Source: DATFRY01 sp963764695
Lineage (GTDB): Bacteria > Myxococcota_A > Polyangia > Haliangiales > Haliangiaceae
Assembly (NCBI GenBank): GCA_963764695.1
Contig: CAVXTW010000015.1
Location: forward strand, 124,001 to 188,000
Reading direction: 5' to 3'
DNA length: 64,000 bases
Part shown: positions 36,731 to 45,742 of the stretch, in pieces
How positions within the stretch are numbered: the first letter of the stretch is position 1
Layout of the letters: each line of letters starts with the position of its first letter
Position numbers and translations under genes: made by a program
Notes under the pieces: generated by a model
What the model was told of the DNA's origin: nothing
Database searches by the model: none
The model's input: the letters and a program-made list of their open reading frames with translations, nothing else

Positions 36731-39345
36731 ATGCGGCTACGACAATCATCACGGAACAGACAAGACTGGCGGCTGCGCTCTGCGGATCTGCGCTGCTCGC
36801 GCTCGCCGGCTGGGGATGCAACTCGTCACAGGATCCGGATCCTGATCCCAACCCGACAGGAGGACAGGCAGCAAACAAGGCGAAGTACGCCAAGGACTCG
36901 CTCATCGTCCGCTTCCGCAACACGCCGACCGCGTCGAACCTGCGCAGCAGCGTGGCGCAGGTCAACGGCACGATCGAGGACAAGAACAACGACGGCGTCT
37001 ACGACCGCTTCTCGCACATCGCGAGCGGACAGCTGGCCGTGGTCAAGCTCGGCGCCGGCACCGACGTCGACGACGCCATCGAGGAGCTGCGCAAGGATCC
37101 GGAGATCCTCTACGCCGAGCGCAACTACATCGTCAAGGCGATCGCCACGCCGAACGACCCGAGCTTCCCGCAGCTGTACGGCCTGGACAACACGGGCCAG
37201 ACCGGCGGCACGCCGGACGCCGACATCGACGCGGCCGAGGCGTGGGACAGCAGCGTGGGCAGCAGCGACGTGGTGATCGCCGTGATCGACACCGGCATCG
37301 ACTACAACCACGAGGATCTGGCCGCCAACATGTGGACCAACCCGGGCGAGACCCCGGGCAACGGCGTCGACGACGACGGCAACGGCGTCATCGACGACGT
37401 GCACGGCTTCAACGCCATCAACGGCAGCGGCGACCCGTTCGACGACCACTTCCACGGCACCCACTGCGCCGGCACCATCGGCGCGGTCGGCAACAACGGC
37501 ATCGGCGTGGCCGGCGTGAACTGGGAGACCCAGATCATGGCGCTCAAGTTCCTCGACGCCGGCGGCTCCGGCACCAACGAGGACGCCATCAGCGCCATCG
37601 ACTACGCCATCGCGCGGCGCAACGAGGGCGTCAACCTGCGCGTGCTGTCCAACAGCTGGGGCGGCGGTGAGTTCAGCCAGGCCCTGCTCGACGCCATCAA
37701 CGAGGCCGGCGAGGCCGGCATGATGTTCGTGGCGGCGGCCGGCAACTTCGCCTCCGACAACGACGGCTTCGCGTTCTACCCGGCCAGCTACGACGCGCCC
37801 AGCATCGTGTCGGTGGCCGCGACCGACCACAACGACGCGCTCGCCGACTTCTCCAACTTCGGCGCCACCACGGTCGACCTCGGCGCCCCCGGCGTCGGGG
37901 TGCTGTCGACCTTCCCGGGCAACTCCTACGAGTTTCTCGACGGCACGTCGATGGCGACGCCGCACGTGGCGGGCGTCGCTGCCCTGGCGCTGGCCACCAA
38001 CGGCACCCTCACGATCGACGAGCTCAAGGACATCCTCCTGAGCTCGGGCGATCCGCTCCCCGCCCTCGAGGGCATCACGGTCAGCGGCAACCGGCTCAAC
38101 GCGGCCGCCGCGCTCGAGCAGACCGGCCCGCCGGTGCCGCGCTTCAGCCTCAGCGTGACGCCGCCCAGCGTCGTGGTCACGCAGGAGGAGACCGCGACCT
38201 ACGGCATCGACGTCGCCTCGCTCGCCGGCTTCGAAGGGGACGTGGCTCTGACCGTCACCTCGGACCCGGCCATCGACGCCACGCTGTCGATCACCGACAG
38301 CGTCCCGGCGCCGGGTACCGGCACGCTCACCGTCGAGACCTCGCTGACCACGGTCACCGGGCTCTACACCCTCACCATCACCGGCGAAAGCGGCGAGCTG
38401 GTCCGCTCGCGCACGGTCCGGCTGCGCGTGCGCGCCGAGGGCGACCCGCTCTTCGGCCTCACCATGTCACCCGAGAGCCAGACGATCTTCGATAGCGACG
38501 GCGCGCAGTTCAACATCGCCGTGGAGTCGTTCGGTCTCGAGGGCGAGGTCTCGCTGTCCTTCACGTCCGATCCGCCGTTCGAGGGCTTCGTCGATCTGTT
38601 TCCCACCGAGGTGCCGGCGCCTGGAAGCTCCGCGCTGGTCGCCTTCGCCGAGTGCGTCGCCGCGCCCGGCGACTACACGTTCACGATCACCGGCACGTCT
38701 GCGGACGGCGAGGTCGTGAGCGACAGCTCGGTGCTCACGGTCCAGGCGAGCGACGAGCAGCCCCCGTTCGCGGACTTCTTCTGGTTCCAGACCGATCTCA
38801 CCTTCGAGTTCCTCGACTTCAGCTTCTCGCCGGGCTGCAATTCCGTGCCGATCGTCGAGTGGTTCTGGGACTTCGGAGACGGGGAGACCTCGTTCGAGCA
38901 GGACCCGATCCACACCTACGCGGCGCCGGGCGACTACGACGTCACCCTGACCGTGTTCGACGCGAACGGCCAGAGCGACTCGGTCACGTTCACCGTGTCG
39001 GCGACCCCGCCGCCGCCGCCGCTCTCGATCTTCCGCATCGTGCGCGATCCGGACCGGTTCGAGTTCCGGGTCGACCTGCGCTGGAGCGATCTGACCGGAG
39101 ATCTGGTCGAGCTGTTCCGCAACGGCCAGATGGTCGACATCCCGGACAACGACGGGGCGGTCCGCGACGTCTTCCGCCAGTACGAGACCCAGTACACCTG
39201 GATCATGTGCGAGCAGAACGGCGGGGTGTGCACCAACGAGGTGAGCGTGAACTTCGGGCCCAATCTGCTTGACGACGAGGCCACCATCACCGCCGTGATC
39301 GACGGTAACCGGGTCGTCGAGACGGTTGACATCGCCACGGAGTAG
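36731..39345 (+). CDS. Lipoprotein subtilase (S8) with PKD domain; N-terminal frameshift
   Basis: The ATG at 36731 has an AGGAGA site and begins a basic n-region (MRLRQSSRNRQ), but the hydrophobic core and lipobox (LLALAGWGC, Cys codon 36817-36819) and all later domains lie in the -1 frame. One base appears to be missing around 36760-36770; restoring it gives an 871-residue lipoprotein. Domains: acidic tether (NSSQDPDPDPNP), I9-like propeptide (KDSLIVRFRNTP), S8 protease with Asp (37288, AVIDTGIDYNHEDL), His (37453, HGTHCAG) and Ser (37948, GTSMATPHVAG), two beta-sandwich repeats, a PKD domain (WFWDFGDGETS, HTYAAPGDYDVTLTV) and a final beta region. A call starting at the GTG at 36952 would lose signal and propeptide. 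Confidence 0.85.
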
Positions 39346-39357
39346 CAGGCCCGGTTC

Positions 39358-41286
39358 CTACCGGACAGCCGGCGCGCGCCGCCCACCTGCCCCGGTGGGC
39401 GGCGCCCCCGTATTCTCCGCCCGCACGACCGCCTTCCGGCGCGCCTTGTTCTCGTACATCTTCTTGTCGGCGCGCTTGAGAATCGTGTCGAGCGACTCGG
39501 TCTGTTCCGGATCGTGGCTCGTGCACCCGATGCTGATGGAGAGGGTGAAGGGGCGCGGCGGAGTTGACGCGTTGTACTGGTGGATGACCTCGTCCAGACG
39601 CGTCACGGGCGCGGTCGGCTCGATGGCTCCGTCGGTGCAGAGGATGGCGAACTCGTCGCCACCCAGGCGGGCGACGATGTCGGACTTGCGGAAGACCGAG
39701 CGCAGCGCCGAGGCCGCGTCGCGGATGGCCCGGTCGCCGAACTCGTGCCCGAGCGCGTCGTTGATCTGCTTGAGTCCATCGACGTCGGCGAAGAAGAAGG
39801 TCGCCTTCTGGCGGCCGCGCCTGGCCCGCTTGAGCTCCTGGTCGACGAGGATGTTGAAGCCCCGGCGGTTGTGGAGCCCGGTGAGCTCGTCGACGACGGC
39901 CATCACGCGCAGGTCCTCCGCCATGGCGGCCAGCCGCTCCTGGGTGGCCCTGCGCTCGGTGACGTCGCGGGCCAGCGCATAGATGGATCCGTCGCCCCCC
40001 GGCGTCGCGTGCCAGGAGAGCCACTTGTACGAGCCGTCCTTGCACCGGTAGCGATTCTCGAAGTCGATCGTCGACTCGCCCTGGGCGAGCTTCTCGAGCA
40101 CGGCGAGCGTCGGCTTGAAGTCGGCCGGATGCACGAACTCGAAGAACGACCGCTCCATCAGCTCCTCGCGCGTGTGGCCGAGGACGAGCTCGAACGTCGG
40201 GTTCAGCTGGCGGAAGTAGCCGTCGGTCCCGGCGATGCAGACCATGTCGAGCGACAGCTCGAAGAACCGATCGCGTTCGCGGCGCAGCCGGCGCTCGTCG
40301 GTGACGTCGCGGGTGACGATGGCGGCACCGGCCACGCGCCCCGACTCGTCGTTGACCGGCGAGACCGCGAGCACGACGTCGAACAGCTTGCCGTCCTTGG
40401 TCCTGCGCAGGGTCTCGAGGTGGGGAATGGCCCGCCCGGCCCGGATCTCGGCCAGGATCTTCGGAATGTCCTCGGCCAGCTCGGGCGGCACCAGCATCGA
40501 CACGTGCTGCCCGATGACCTCCTCGGGCGTGTAGCCGAACACTCGCTCGGCGCCCCGGTTCCACGACAGGATGTTTCCGTCCAGGTCCTTGCTGTACACG
40601 GCGTCGTGGGACGACTCGACGATCGCCGCCAGGTGCCGCCGGGTGCGCTCGGCCCTGCCCTCCATGCGGCGCAGCGTCCGCGCCAGCGCGAGCGACGACA
40701 GCGCGGCGACGATCACGGCGAGGCCGGTCGCCAGCCACACCACCAGGACCGCCCGGAAGGTCGTCGCTGTCGATCGCGTGCGGGTGGCGGCGACGTTGGC
40801 CTGGTGAAACTCGACCAGGCTGCCGATCGTCGCGTCGAGGGAGTCGACGATCGGCTGCAGCTCCGCCTCGAGCACCTTGATGAGCGGGTCGGCCAGCGCG
40901 CCGGAGCGCCGGTCCTGGATGAGCCGGTCGGTCGTGTAGCGGCGCGACTGCTCCTGCTGATGGAGTCGGTCGAGCAGCTCCAGCTCCTTGGCCGCCCTGG
41001 CGGCAGCCCAGCGCGTCGCGAGCAGCTGCCGGGAGGCGTCCTCGGCCTCGCGCAGCTCGTGCAGGTAGCGCTGCTCGCCGGTGAACAGAAACGCGCGCGT
41101 CTTGCGCGAGACTCGCTCTCGCAGGCTGCGCAGCCGCTCCGCGTCCCCCAGATCGAGAGCGGCGCGCTCCAGCGTGTCATCCGATCTGCGGACCACGCCA
41201 CGCATGACGACTGCTGCTGTGGTCACGGCGCCGATCGCGACCAGGGCGAGCAGGAAGAGAGCAATCGGCGCGCGCAGCCACGCCAT
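39358..41286 (-). CDS. Membrane PAS-PAS-GGDEF diguanylate cyclase
   Basis: 642 residues. Two transmembrane helices (about 6-28 and 180-200) flank a helical CHASE3-like periplasmic domain (RVSRKTRAFLFTGEQRYLHEL). Two PAS domains follow (AIVESSHDAVYSKDLDGN; FELSLDMVCIAGTDGYFRQLNP with a PAC region). The C-terminal GGDEF domain has an intact ARLGGDEFAIL active site, so it should make cyclic di-GMP. An allosteric inhibition site RxxD (RKSD) lies five residues before GGDEF, so product feedback is expected. The ligand is unknown. It diverges from the methyltransferase gene. Confidence 0.93.
   Translation of the reverse strand: MAWLRAPIALFLLALVAIGAVTTAAVVMRGVVRRSDDTLERAALDLGDAERLRSLRERVSRKTRAFLFTGEQRYLHELREAEDASRQLLATRWAAARAAKELELLDRLHQQEQSRRYTTDRLIQDRRSGALADPLIKVLEAELQPIVDSLDATIGSLVEFHQANVAATRTRSTATTFRAVLVVWLATGLAVIVAALSSLALARTLRRMEGRAERTRRHLAAIVESSHDAVYSKDLDGNILSWNRGAERVFGYTPEEVIGQHVSMLVPPELAEDIPKILAEIRAGRAIPHLETLRRTKDGKLFDVVLAVSPVNDESGRVAGAAIVTRDVTDERRLRRERDRFFELSLDMVCIAGTDGYFRQLNPTFELVLGHTREELMERSFFEFVHPADFKPTLAVLEKLAQGESTIDFENRYRCKDGSYKWLSWHATPGGDGSIYALARDVTERRATQERLAAMAEDLRVMAVVDELTGLHNRRGFNILVDQELKRARRGRQKATFFFADVDGLKQINDALGHEFGDRAIRDAASALRSVFRKSDIVARLGGDEFAILCTDGAIEPTAPVTRLDEVIHQYNASTPPRPFTLSISIGCTSHDPEQTESLDTILKRADKKMYENKARRKAVVRAENTGAPPTGAGGRRAPAVR
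39376..39405. terminator. 12-bp perfect hairpin at convergent gene ends
   Basis: GCGCCGCCCACC (39376-39387) pairs perfectly with 39394-39405 around a 6-base loop. It lies 31 bases after the subtilase stop and inside the last codons of the opposite-strand GGDEF gene. Likely the subtilase transcript end, sharing sequence with coding DNA. Confidence 0.55.
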
Positions 41287-41529
41287 GGTGTGCAGCAGTC
41301 TAACATCGAGTTTCGCGAAGGATTCCGCCTTCCTGCGTCACCCCGGGTGGAGGGTCCTGTCGGGAGCCGCCTGTCGCATGAGACGGTTCGCGCGCACGAG
41401 TTGTGCGCACGAATCGTGTGGGTCGTGTCGACGGGCCTCGCCTCCCGTACGCTTGCGATGGGCCCGTCGCGTGCAAGGGGCGACGGTCACCAGATGAAGG
41501 CGAAGAGCAGGTTCGAAAGGAACGAAGCA

Positions 41530-42330
41530 ATGAAGATTCAAGCGCATAACGAGCCGGTGGGAGCGCGCTGGAGCGCGGGTGGAGCGGGCTACGATCGCAT
41601 CAGCCGTCAGATCGCAGACCTCATCGAGCATTGTGTGGACCGTCTCGATCCGCGCGCCGGCGAGCGCATTCTCGACCTGGCGACCGGCACCGGGTGGACG
41701 GCCCGGCGCATCCACGCGCGCGGCGCCCGCGTGATCGGCGGCGACATCGCCGCGGGGCTCCTGGAGGCGGCGCGTGAGCTGTCCCCGAAGGAGATCGAAT
41801 TTCAGCAGGTTGACGCCGAGCGCATGCCGTTCGGCGACGCAGAGTTCGACGCGCTGTCGTCGACGTGCGGCGTGCAGTTCGCGAGCAAGCCGGACCTGGC
41901 CGCCGCCGAGATCGGCCGTGTGGTGAGGCGCGGCGGGCGCATCGCCCTCGGGCTGTGGGTCCACGACGGCGCCCTCGCCGACATGTTCAAGGTCATCAAG
42001 GCGTACATGCCGGCCCCGGCCGACCCGAGCAAGGCTCCGCCGTCGCCGTTCGAGTGGGGCCGCCCGGAGCGCGTCCGCGAGCTCCTGGGCACGGACTTCG
42101 ATCTCAAGTTCGAGCGCGCCACGTCGTTCTATCGCGAGCCGCACCCCGAGGACGCATGGTCGGCCTTCTACGGCGGCTACGGCCCGGTCAGGATGCTCGC
42201 CGATTCGCTCGAGCCGGAGCGCCGCGAGTCGTTCCAGCGCGAGTTCATCGCCTTCCACGCCCGCCACATGACGGACTGGGGCATGCTGGTGCGGCGCGAC
42301 TACTGGATCGTCGGCGGCATCCGGCTCTGA
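41530..42330 (+). CDS. Class I SAM-dependent methyltransferase
   Basis: 266 residues from the ATG at 41530, preceded by AAGGAA. The SAM site is motif I ILDLATGTGWTARRI, then GARVIGGDIAAG, with VDAERMPFGDAEFDALSS as motif II and RVVRRGGRIALGLW as motif III, the UbiE/Methyltransf_11 layout. Small-molecule methylation is likely; the substrate is unknown. A hairpin (41464-41486, 7-bp stem) lies upstream. The last 31 bases overlap the converging GNAT gene. Confidence 0.9.
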   Translation: MKIQAHNEPVGARWSAGGAGYDRISRQIADLIEHCVDRLDPRAGERILDLATGTGWTARRIHARGARVIGGDIAAGLLEAARELSPKEIEFQQVDAERMPFGDAEFDALSSTCGVQFASKPDLAAAEIGRVVRRGGRIALGLWVHDGALADMFKVIKAYMPAPADPSKAPPSPFEWGRPERVRELLGTDFDLKFERATSFYREPHPEDAWSAFYGGYGPVRMLADSLEPERRESFQREFIAFHARHMTDWGMLVRRDYWIVGGIRL

Positions 42331-42875
42331 TCGGTTCCCCGCGCGCCCGGTCGACGCAGCGCGTACTGGCGCTGCACGACCGGCGCGCCGCGCGAGCGCG
42401 AGTGCACCTGCACGTCGCGCAGGTGCCCGAAGCCGAGCCGGCGCAGGATGCGCCCCGACGCGGCGTTGTCCTCGGCGTGGCCGGCGACCAGCTCCGCGAG
42501 CTCGAGCTCGTCGAAGGCGAAGCGGACCAGCGCGCTCGCCGCCTCGGACGCGTAGCCGCGTCCCCAGCAGGACGGGTCGAACCAGTAGCCGAGCTCGCCG
42601 GTGGCACCGGAGATCTCGTCGATGTCGGCGAGGCCGATCATGTGGCGGTCCAGCGTGACGGCGAAGCGAAAGGCGGTGCCGGAGGTCCACTCGCCGGCAT
42701 GGGAGGCGAACCAGGCGTCCATCCCCCCGCGGTCCGGCGGCCACGAGGCCTGGCGCAGCATGCGCGTGACCTCCCAGCTCGACTGCACCTCGAACGCGCG
42801 GCCGGCATCGTCGGCCTCGCTCGGGCGCAGGAGGAGGCGCGGCGTGGCGATCGTCGTGGTGCGCGGCGGCTGCAT
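42300..42875 (-). CDS. RimJ/RimL-type GNAT acetyltransferase
   Basis: 191 residues from the ATG at 42875 (GGAG upstream); an ATG at 42908 would add 11 residues. The start ATPRLLLRPSEADDA, the acetyl-CoA-binding CWGRGYASEAASALVRFAF and the ASGRILRRLGFGHLRDVQ ending are typical of ribosomal-protein-type N-acetyltransferases (RimJ/RimL) and their many relatives that acetylate small molecules. Substrate unknown. Its 3' end overlaps the methyltransferase gene on the other strand by 31 bases. Confidence 0.88.
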   Translation of the reverse strand: MQPPRTTTIATPRLLLRPSEADDAGRAFEVQSSWEVTRMLRQASWPPDRGGMDAWFASHAGEWTSGTAFRFAVTLDRHMIGLADIDEISGATGELGYWFDPSCWGRGYASEAASALVRFAFDELELAELVAGHAEDNAASGRILRRLGFGHLRDVQVHSRSRGAPVVQRQYALRRPGARGTDQSRMPPTIQ

Positions 42876-42956
42876 CGCGTGAGTTTCTCCGTGGGGATGG
42901 TCGGACATCGGCCGGCGTCAGCTGGCATCGCTCCGCTGCCGCGTTACAGTGGGGCG

Positions 42957-43571
42957 ATGCCAGCATACAAGCTCACGTACTTCGATGGTTCCGTCAGCCG
43001 AGGAGAGGAGTGCCGCCTGGCCCTGCACGTCGCCGGGGTCGACTTCGTGGACAATCGCATCCAGAGCGCGCAGTGGCCCGACCTCAAGCCGAAGACGCCG
43101 TTCGGCTCGGTGCCGGTGCTCGAGGTCGAGGGCAAGGGCCAGCTGGCCCAGTCGAACGCGATCCTCACCTTCGTCGGCCGCGCCCACGGGCTTCACCCCT
43201 CCGATCCGTGGGAGGCAGCGCAGCACGAGGCGATCATGGCCGCGGTCGAGGAGCTCCGGCACCGGATCGCCCCGTCGTTGACAATGAAGGACCCGGACGA
43301 GAAGAAGCGCACGCGCGAGGAGCTGGCCCGCGGCTACATGCAGTCGTGGGGCGCCAGCGTGGAGAAGCAGCTCGGCGACGGACCGTTCGTGGCCGGCGAG
43401 CGCATCCAGGTCGCCGACATCAAGCTCTACGTCGTGATGAACTGGTTCGTCAAGGGCGCCCTCGACCACGTCCCGGCCGACGTGTTCGGAAAGTACACCC
43501 GCCTCACCCGCCTGTTCGACGCGGTGAAGAAGCACCCGCGCGTCGTCGACTGGCAGACCCGCCATCCCTGA
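42957..43571 (+). CDS. Glutathione S-transferase (sigma-like)
   Basis: 204 residues, standard GST length. The N-terminal thioredoxin-fold domain has KLTYFDGSVSRGEECRLAL (Tyr8 as candidate catalytic residue, as in sigma/alpha GSTs), cis-Pro in PFGSVPVLEVEG and QSNAIL for the glutathione gamma-glutamyl contact. The C-terminal helical domain contains the N-capping region GERIQVADIKLYVVMNWF. It is probably a detoxification enzyme conjugating or reducing with glutathione. The ATG at 42957 has no strong ribosome site. Its TGA is in the same frame as the next secreted protein. Confidence 0.9.
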   Translation: MPAYKLTYFDGSVSRGEECRLALHVAGVDFVDNRIQSAQWPDLKPKTPFGSVPVLEVEGKGQLAQSNAILTFVGRAHGLHPSDPWEAAQHEAIMAAVEELRHRIAPSLTMKDPDEKKRTREELARGYMQSWGASVEKQLGDGPFVAGERIQVADIKLYVVMNWFVKGALDHVPADVFGKYTRLTRLFDAVKKHPRVVDWQTRHP

Positions 43572-43580
43572 CGCGAGCGC

Positions 43581-43958
43581 ATTCATTTTCTGACGGGGAT
43601 CCTGATCGCCGGGATCCTCACCCTCACCGCCTCCGCGGTCACCGTCGGTGTCCTGAACAACGAAGCCTCCGCGCAGTACGGCTTCCAGGGCAGCTGCGGA
43701 CAGCCCGTGTACTTCGGTGGCTACCCGGACCACGGAGCGTGGGTGGTCTGCGAGGCGAATCAGGACGCCATGGCGATGCTCACCGGGAACTGCGGCTCCG
43801 GGGCGTTCGTCCACGACACCGAGCGCATCTACGGCTCGGGCAACGTCGGCCTGCAGATCGAGTGCTACGACTACGCGACCCTGACCAGCGCCCGGGCCAC
43901 GATCTCTCCCATCTATGGCGGCATCGACGCCCCGGAGACGCCGCCCGAAGACGAGTAG
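43581..43958 (+). CDS. Small secreted protein without a canonical start codon
   Basis: An open frame from just after the GST stop encodes a clean signal peptide (HFLTGILIAGILTLTASAV, likely cut after NNEASA) and a roughly 90-residue mature protein (QYGFQGSCGQPVYFGGYPDH, then VVCEAN, TGNCGS, IECYDY with four cysteines). There is no ATG, GTG or TTG between the GST stop (43569) and the signal peptide; the earliest options are ATT at 43581 or CTG at 43590, without a ribosome site. A call from the ATG or GTG inside the mature part (about 43707) would lose the signal. Rare start, lost base or decayed gene are all possible. Family unknown. Confidence 0.65.
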   Translation: MHFLTGILIAGILTLTASAVTVGVLNNEASAQYGFQGSCGQPVYFGGYPDHGAWVVCEANQDAMAMLTGNCGSGAFVHDTERIYGSGNVGLQIECYDYATLTSARATISPIYGGIDAPETPPEDE

Positions 43959-43964
43959 CCGACT

Positions 43965-44411
43965 CTACAGCTCGAGCTTCATCCCCTCGTGGCTGGCGCG
44001 AAAGCCGAGCGACTCGTAGAAGCGCAGCGCGTCGCTCCGGCTCTTGTCGCTGGTGAGCTGGACCAGGCCGCAGCCGCGCGCGCGGCTCTGCTCGATCGCC
44101 CACTCGATCATGGCGCGCCCGAGCCCGCCGCCGCGATGGCCGGCCGCGATGCGCACGCTCTCCACCTGTCCGCGCCACATGCCGAGCCGCGACAGCCCGG
44201 GGATGAAGCTGATCTGGAGACACCCGACAACCTCGCCGTCGCGCTCGACGACGGCGAGCAGCTGATTCGGGTCCGCGTCGATGGCCGCGAAGGCGGCGAC
44301 GTAGCGGGGGTCGGGCGGCGACGCCCCGCCCTCGCGCAGCCGCCCGAGCGGATCGTCGGCCAGGAGCGCGATGATGGCCGGTAGGTCCGCGGCCGTGGCC
44401 CGTCGGAACAC
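43965..44411 (-). CDS. GNAT family N-acetyltransferase
   Basis: 148 residues from the GTG at 44411 (VFRRATAADLPAIIALL). The acetyl-CoA loop is AAGHRGGGLGRAMIEWAIE, preceded by RGQVESVRI; the C-terminal LTSDKSRSDALRFYESLGF is the usual GNAT ending. Relatives acetylate amines of small molecules or proteins. The start is uncertain: two in-frame residues further back (RI) also fit the family, but the codon before them is TGG, and an out-of-frame ATG lies next to it. It begins 20 bases after the lipoprotein stop, so it is probably in the same transcript. Confidence 0.85.
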   Translation of the reverse strand: MFRRATAADLPAIIALLADDPLGRLREGGASPPDPRYVAAFAAIDADPNQLLAVVERDGEVVGCLQISFIPGLSRLGMWRGQVESVRIAAGHRGGGLGRAMIEWAIEQSRARGCGLVQLTSDKSRSDALRFYESLGFRASHEGMKLEL

Positions 44412-44431
44412 GATGCGCCATGCCGAGCAGC

Positions 44432-45484
44432 TCAGGTCTCGAACGGGTTGAACGTGTAGTCGAAGCTGACCTCCTCCGGGATGGTGAAGTACTCGGTGAC
44501 CAGCCCGGCCGGATCGCGCGCCATGTCGCCGCGGCGAGGCACGTCGTTGTGATCGTCCCAGCCCCAGGGCGGGTTGGCGGCGTTCGTGTCGCACGCGGTC
44601 GGGCCGGCGCCGCAGCCGCCGGAGCTGTTGCCCGAGAAGGTCCCGAAGCTCGAGAACAGCGACGTGTTGTTGCGCAGACTCCACAGCCCGCCGGACGCCA
44701 CGATGTCGATCAGCCGGTAGCGAACGCCGCGATCGTTGGGACCCGACGGAACCTCGGCGAGGCTGGACGATGGATAGTAGGAGACGCCGTCGCCGTTGAT
44801 GTCGTAGTACGGGCGGGCCTTGAGACCGTGGCCCTTGGCCTCCTGCGCGGTGACCGGGTGCGGGCGCCCGCTCCAGTTCTCCATCGACAGGGTTCCGTCG
44901 AGGTCCTCGCCACCCTCCTCCCAGTCGGTGCTGGCCGGCAGGTACGAGAAGAAGTCGCGGTGGGCGACGGTGACTGCCGACTTGAGGTCCCCGTAGGGCG
45001 AGCCGTCGCGGGCCACGGTCAGCATCACGCCCTCGGAGTCGTTCTCGTGCTCCGAGTCGAGCCAGGAGTCGGACCAGTCGCGCGGGTGGAAGAACATGTA
45101 GACGATGAACCAGTGCGTCTCCGTCTCGACGACCGAGAAGTAGACGTACGCGGCAAGCGAGGAGGTCGAGCTGCCGGCGTGGTCCCAGTTGTCGTTGCCG
45201 ACGAAGTTTCCGTCGAAGTTGACCCGCGCGATGTAGTCGGCGCGCCCGCCCAGCGCGTGGGAACCGGTCTGATCGACGTCCTGGTAGTGGATGGGCGCCC
45301 AGCGAAGCGCGAGCTCGGCGCGGTCGGCTGGAGTGCCGGCCGACAGCGCCAGGGCCGTGGAGTCGATCTCCTCCTCGTCCCCCATCTCGGCGCATCCCCA
45401 CGGAGCCGCCAGGAGGATCGCGGCCAGAGCGCAGGCGCACGTCCCGCGGCTCGATGTCGGTCGGCATCTCGGGTCCAGGCGCAT
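44432..45484 (-). CDS. Acidic-tether lipoprotein, uncharacterised
   Basis: 350 residues. Signal peptide with lipobox AAPWGC (Cys31), then acidic AEMGDEEEID. The mature domain is rich in aromatic and Asp/His residues (RWAPIHYQDVDQTGSHAL, VNFDGNFVGNDNWDHAG, WFIVYMFFHPRDWSDSW, SEHENDSEGVMLTV). This looks like a compact beta-sandwich, possibly metal- or sugar-binding. I do not recognise the family and see no known catalytic motif. It diverges from the metal efflux operon. Confidence 0.75.
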   Translation of the reverse strand: MRLDPRCRPTSSRGTCACALAAILLAAPWGCAEMGDEEEIDSTALALSAGTPADRAELALRWAPIHYQDVDQTGSHALGGRADYIARVNFDGNFVGNDNWDHAGSSTSSLAAYVYFSVVETETHWFIVYMFFHPRDWSDSWLDSEHENDSEGVMLTVARDGSPYGDLKSAVTVAHRDFFSYLPASTDWEEGGEDLDGTLSMENWSGRPHPVTAQEAKGHGLKARPYYDINGDGVSYYPSSSLAEVPSGPNDRGVRYRLIDIVASGGLWSLRNNTSLFSSFGTFSGNSSGGCGAGPTACDTNAANPPWGWDDHNDVPRRGDMARDPAGLVTEYFTIPEEVSFDYTFNPFET

Positions 45485-45742
45485 GGACGGTCTCCCCCCG
45501 ATCGCAGTGGTTCGAACCAGTAGATGCGAAACGAGGCAGGCGTCACAAGGGAACGCTGTGCGCCGGTGTGACCGCGAGGCGCTCGCTGGCCGTGGCCTGG
45601 CCCCGTCGAGCGGAGGCCACGAGGGCATGCCGCGGCGCGCAATTGCTGCGTCATCGCAGACGAACCGCCAGGCGCCGCCAGCATTTCGTGGTTGAAGGCG
45701 TCGATCCGTCCGCCTACGTTCGAACGACGGGAGGTTTCGCGG
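45485..45742. promoter_or_regulatory. Divergent promoter region with two GTTCGAAC palindromes
   Basis: 258 bases between the lipoprotein and the CusB-like gene. Two perfect palindromes share GTTCGAAC: TGGTTCGAACCA (45508-45519), near the lipoprotein start, and CGTTCGAACG (45717-45726), 17 bases before the CusB ATG and next to its GGGAGG ribosome site. They may be paired operators or chance. No metal-sensor gene is adjacent. Confidence 0.4.

Noticed and set aside
42957..43958. GST and the downstream secreted protein as one readthrough fusion
   Set aside because: They share a frame, but this happens one time in three; the second part begins with a signal peptide, which makes no sense inside a cytoplasmic fusion.
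45508..45519. GGTTCGAACC resembling a tRNA T-arm
   Set aside because: No acceptor, D or anticodon arms around it, and the sequence is a simple palindrome; no tRNA was found anywhere in the window.
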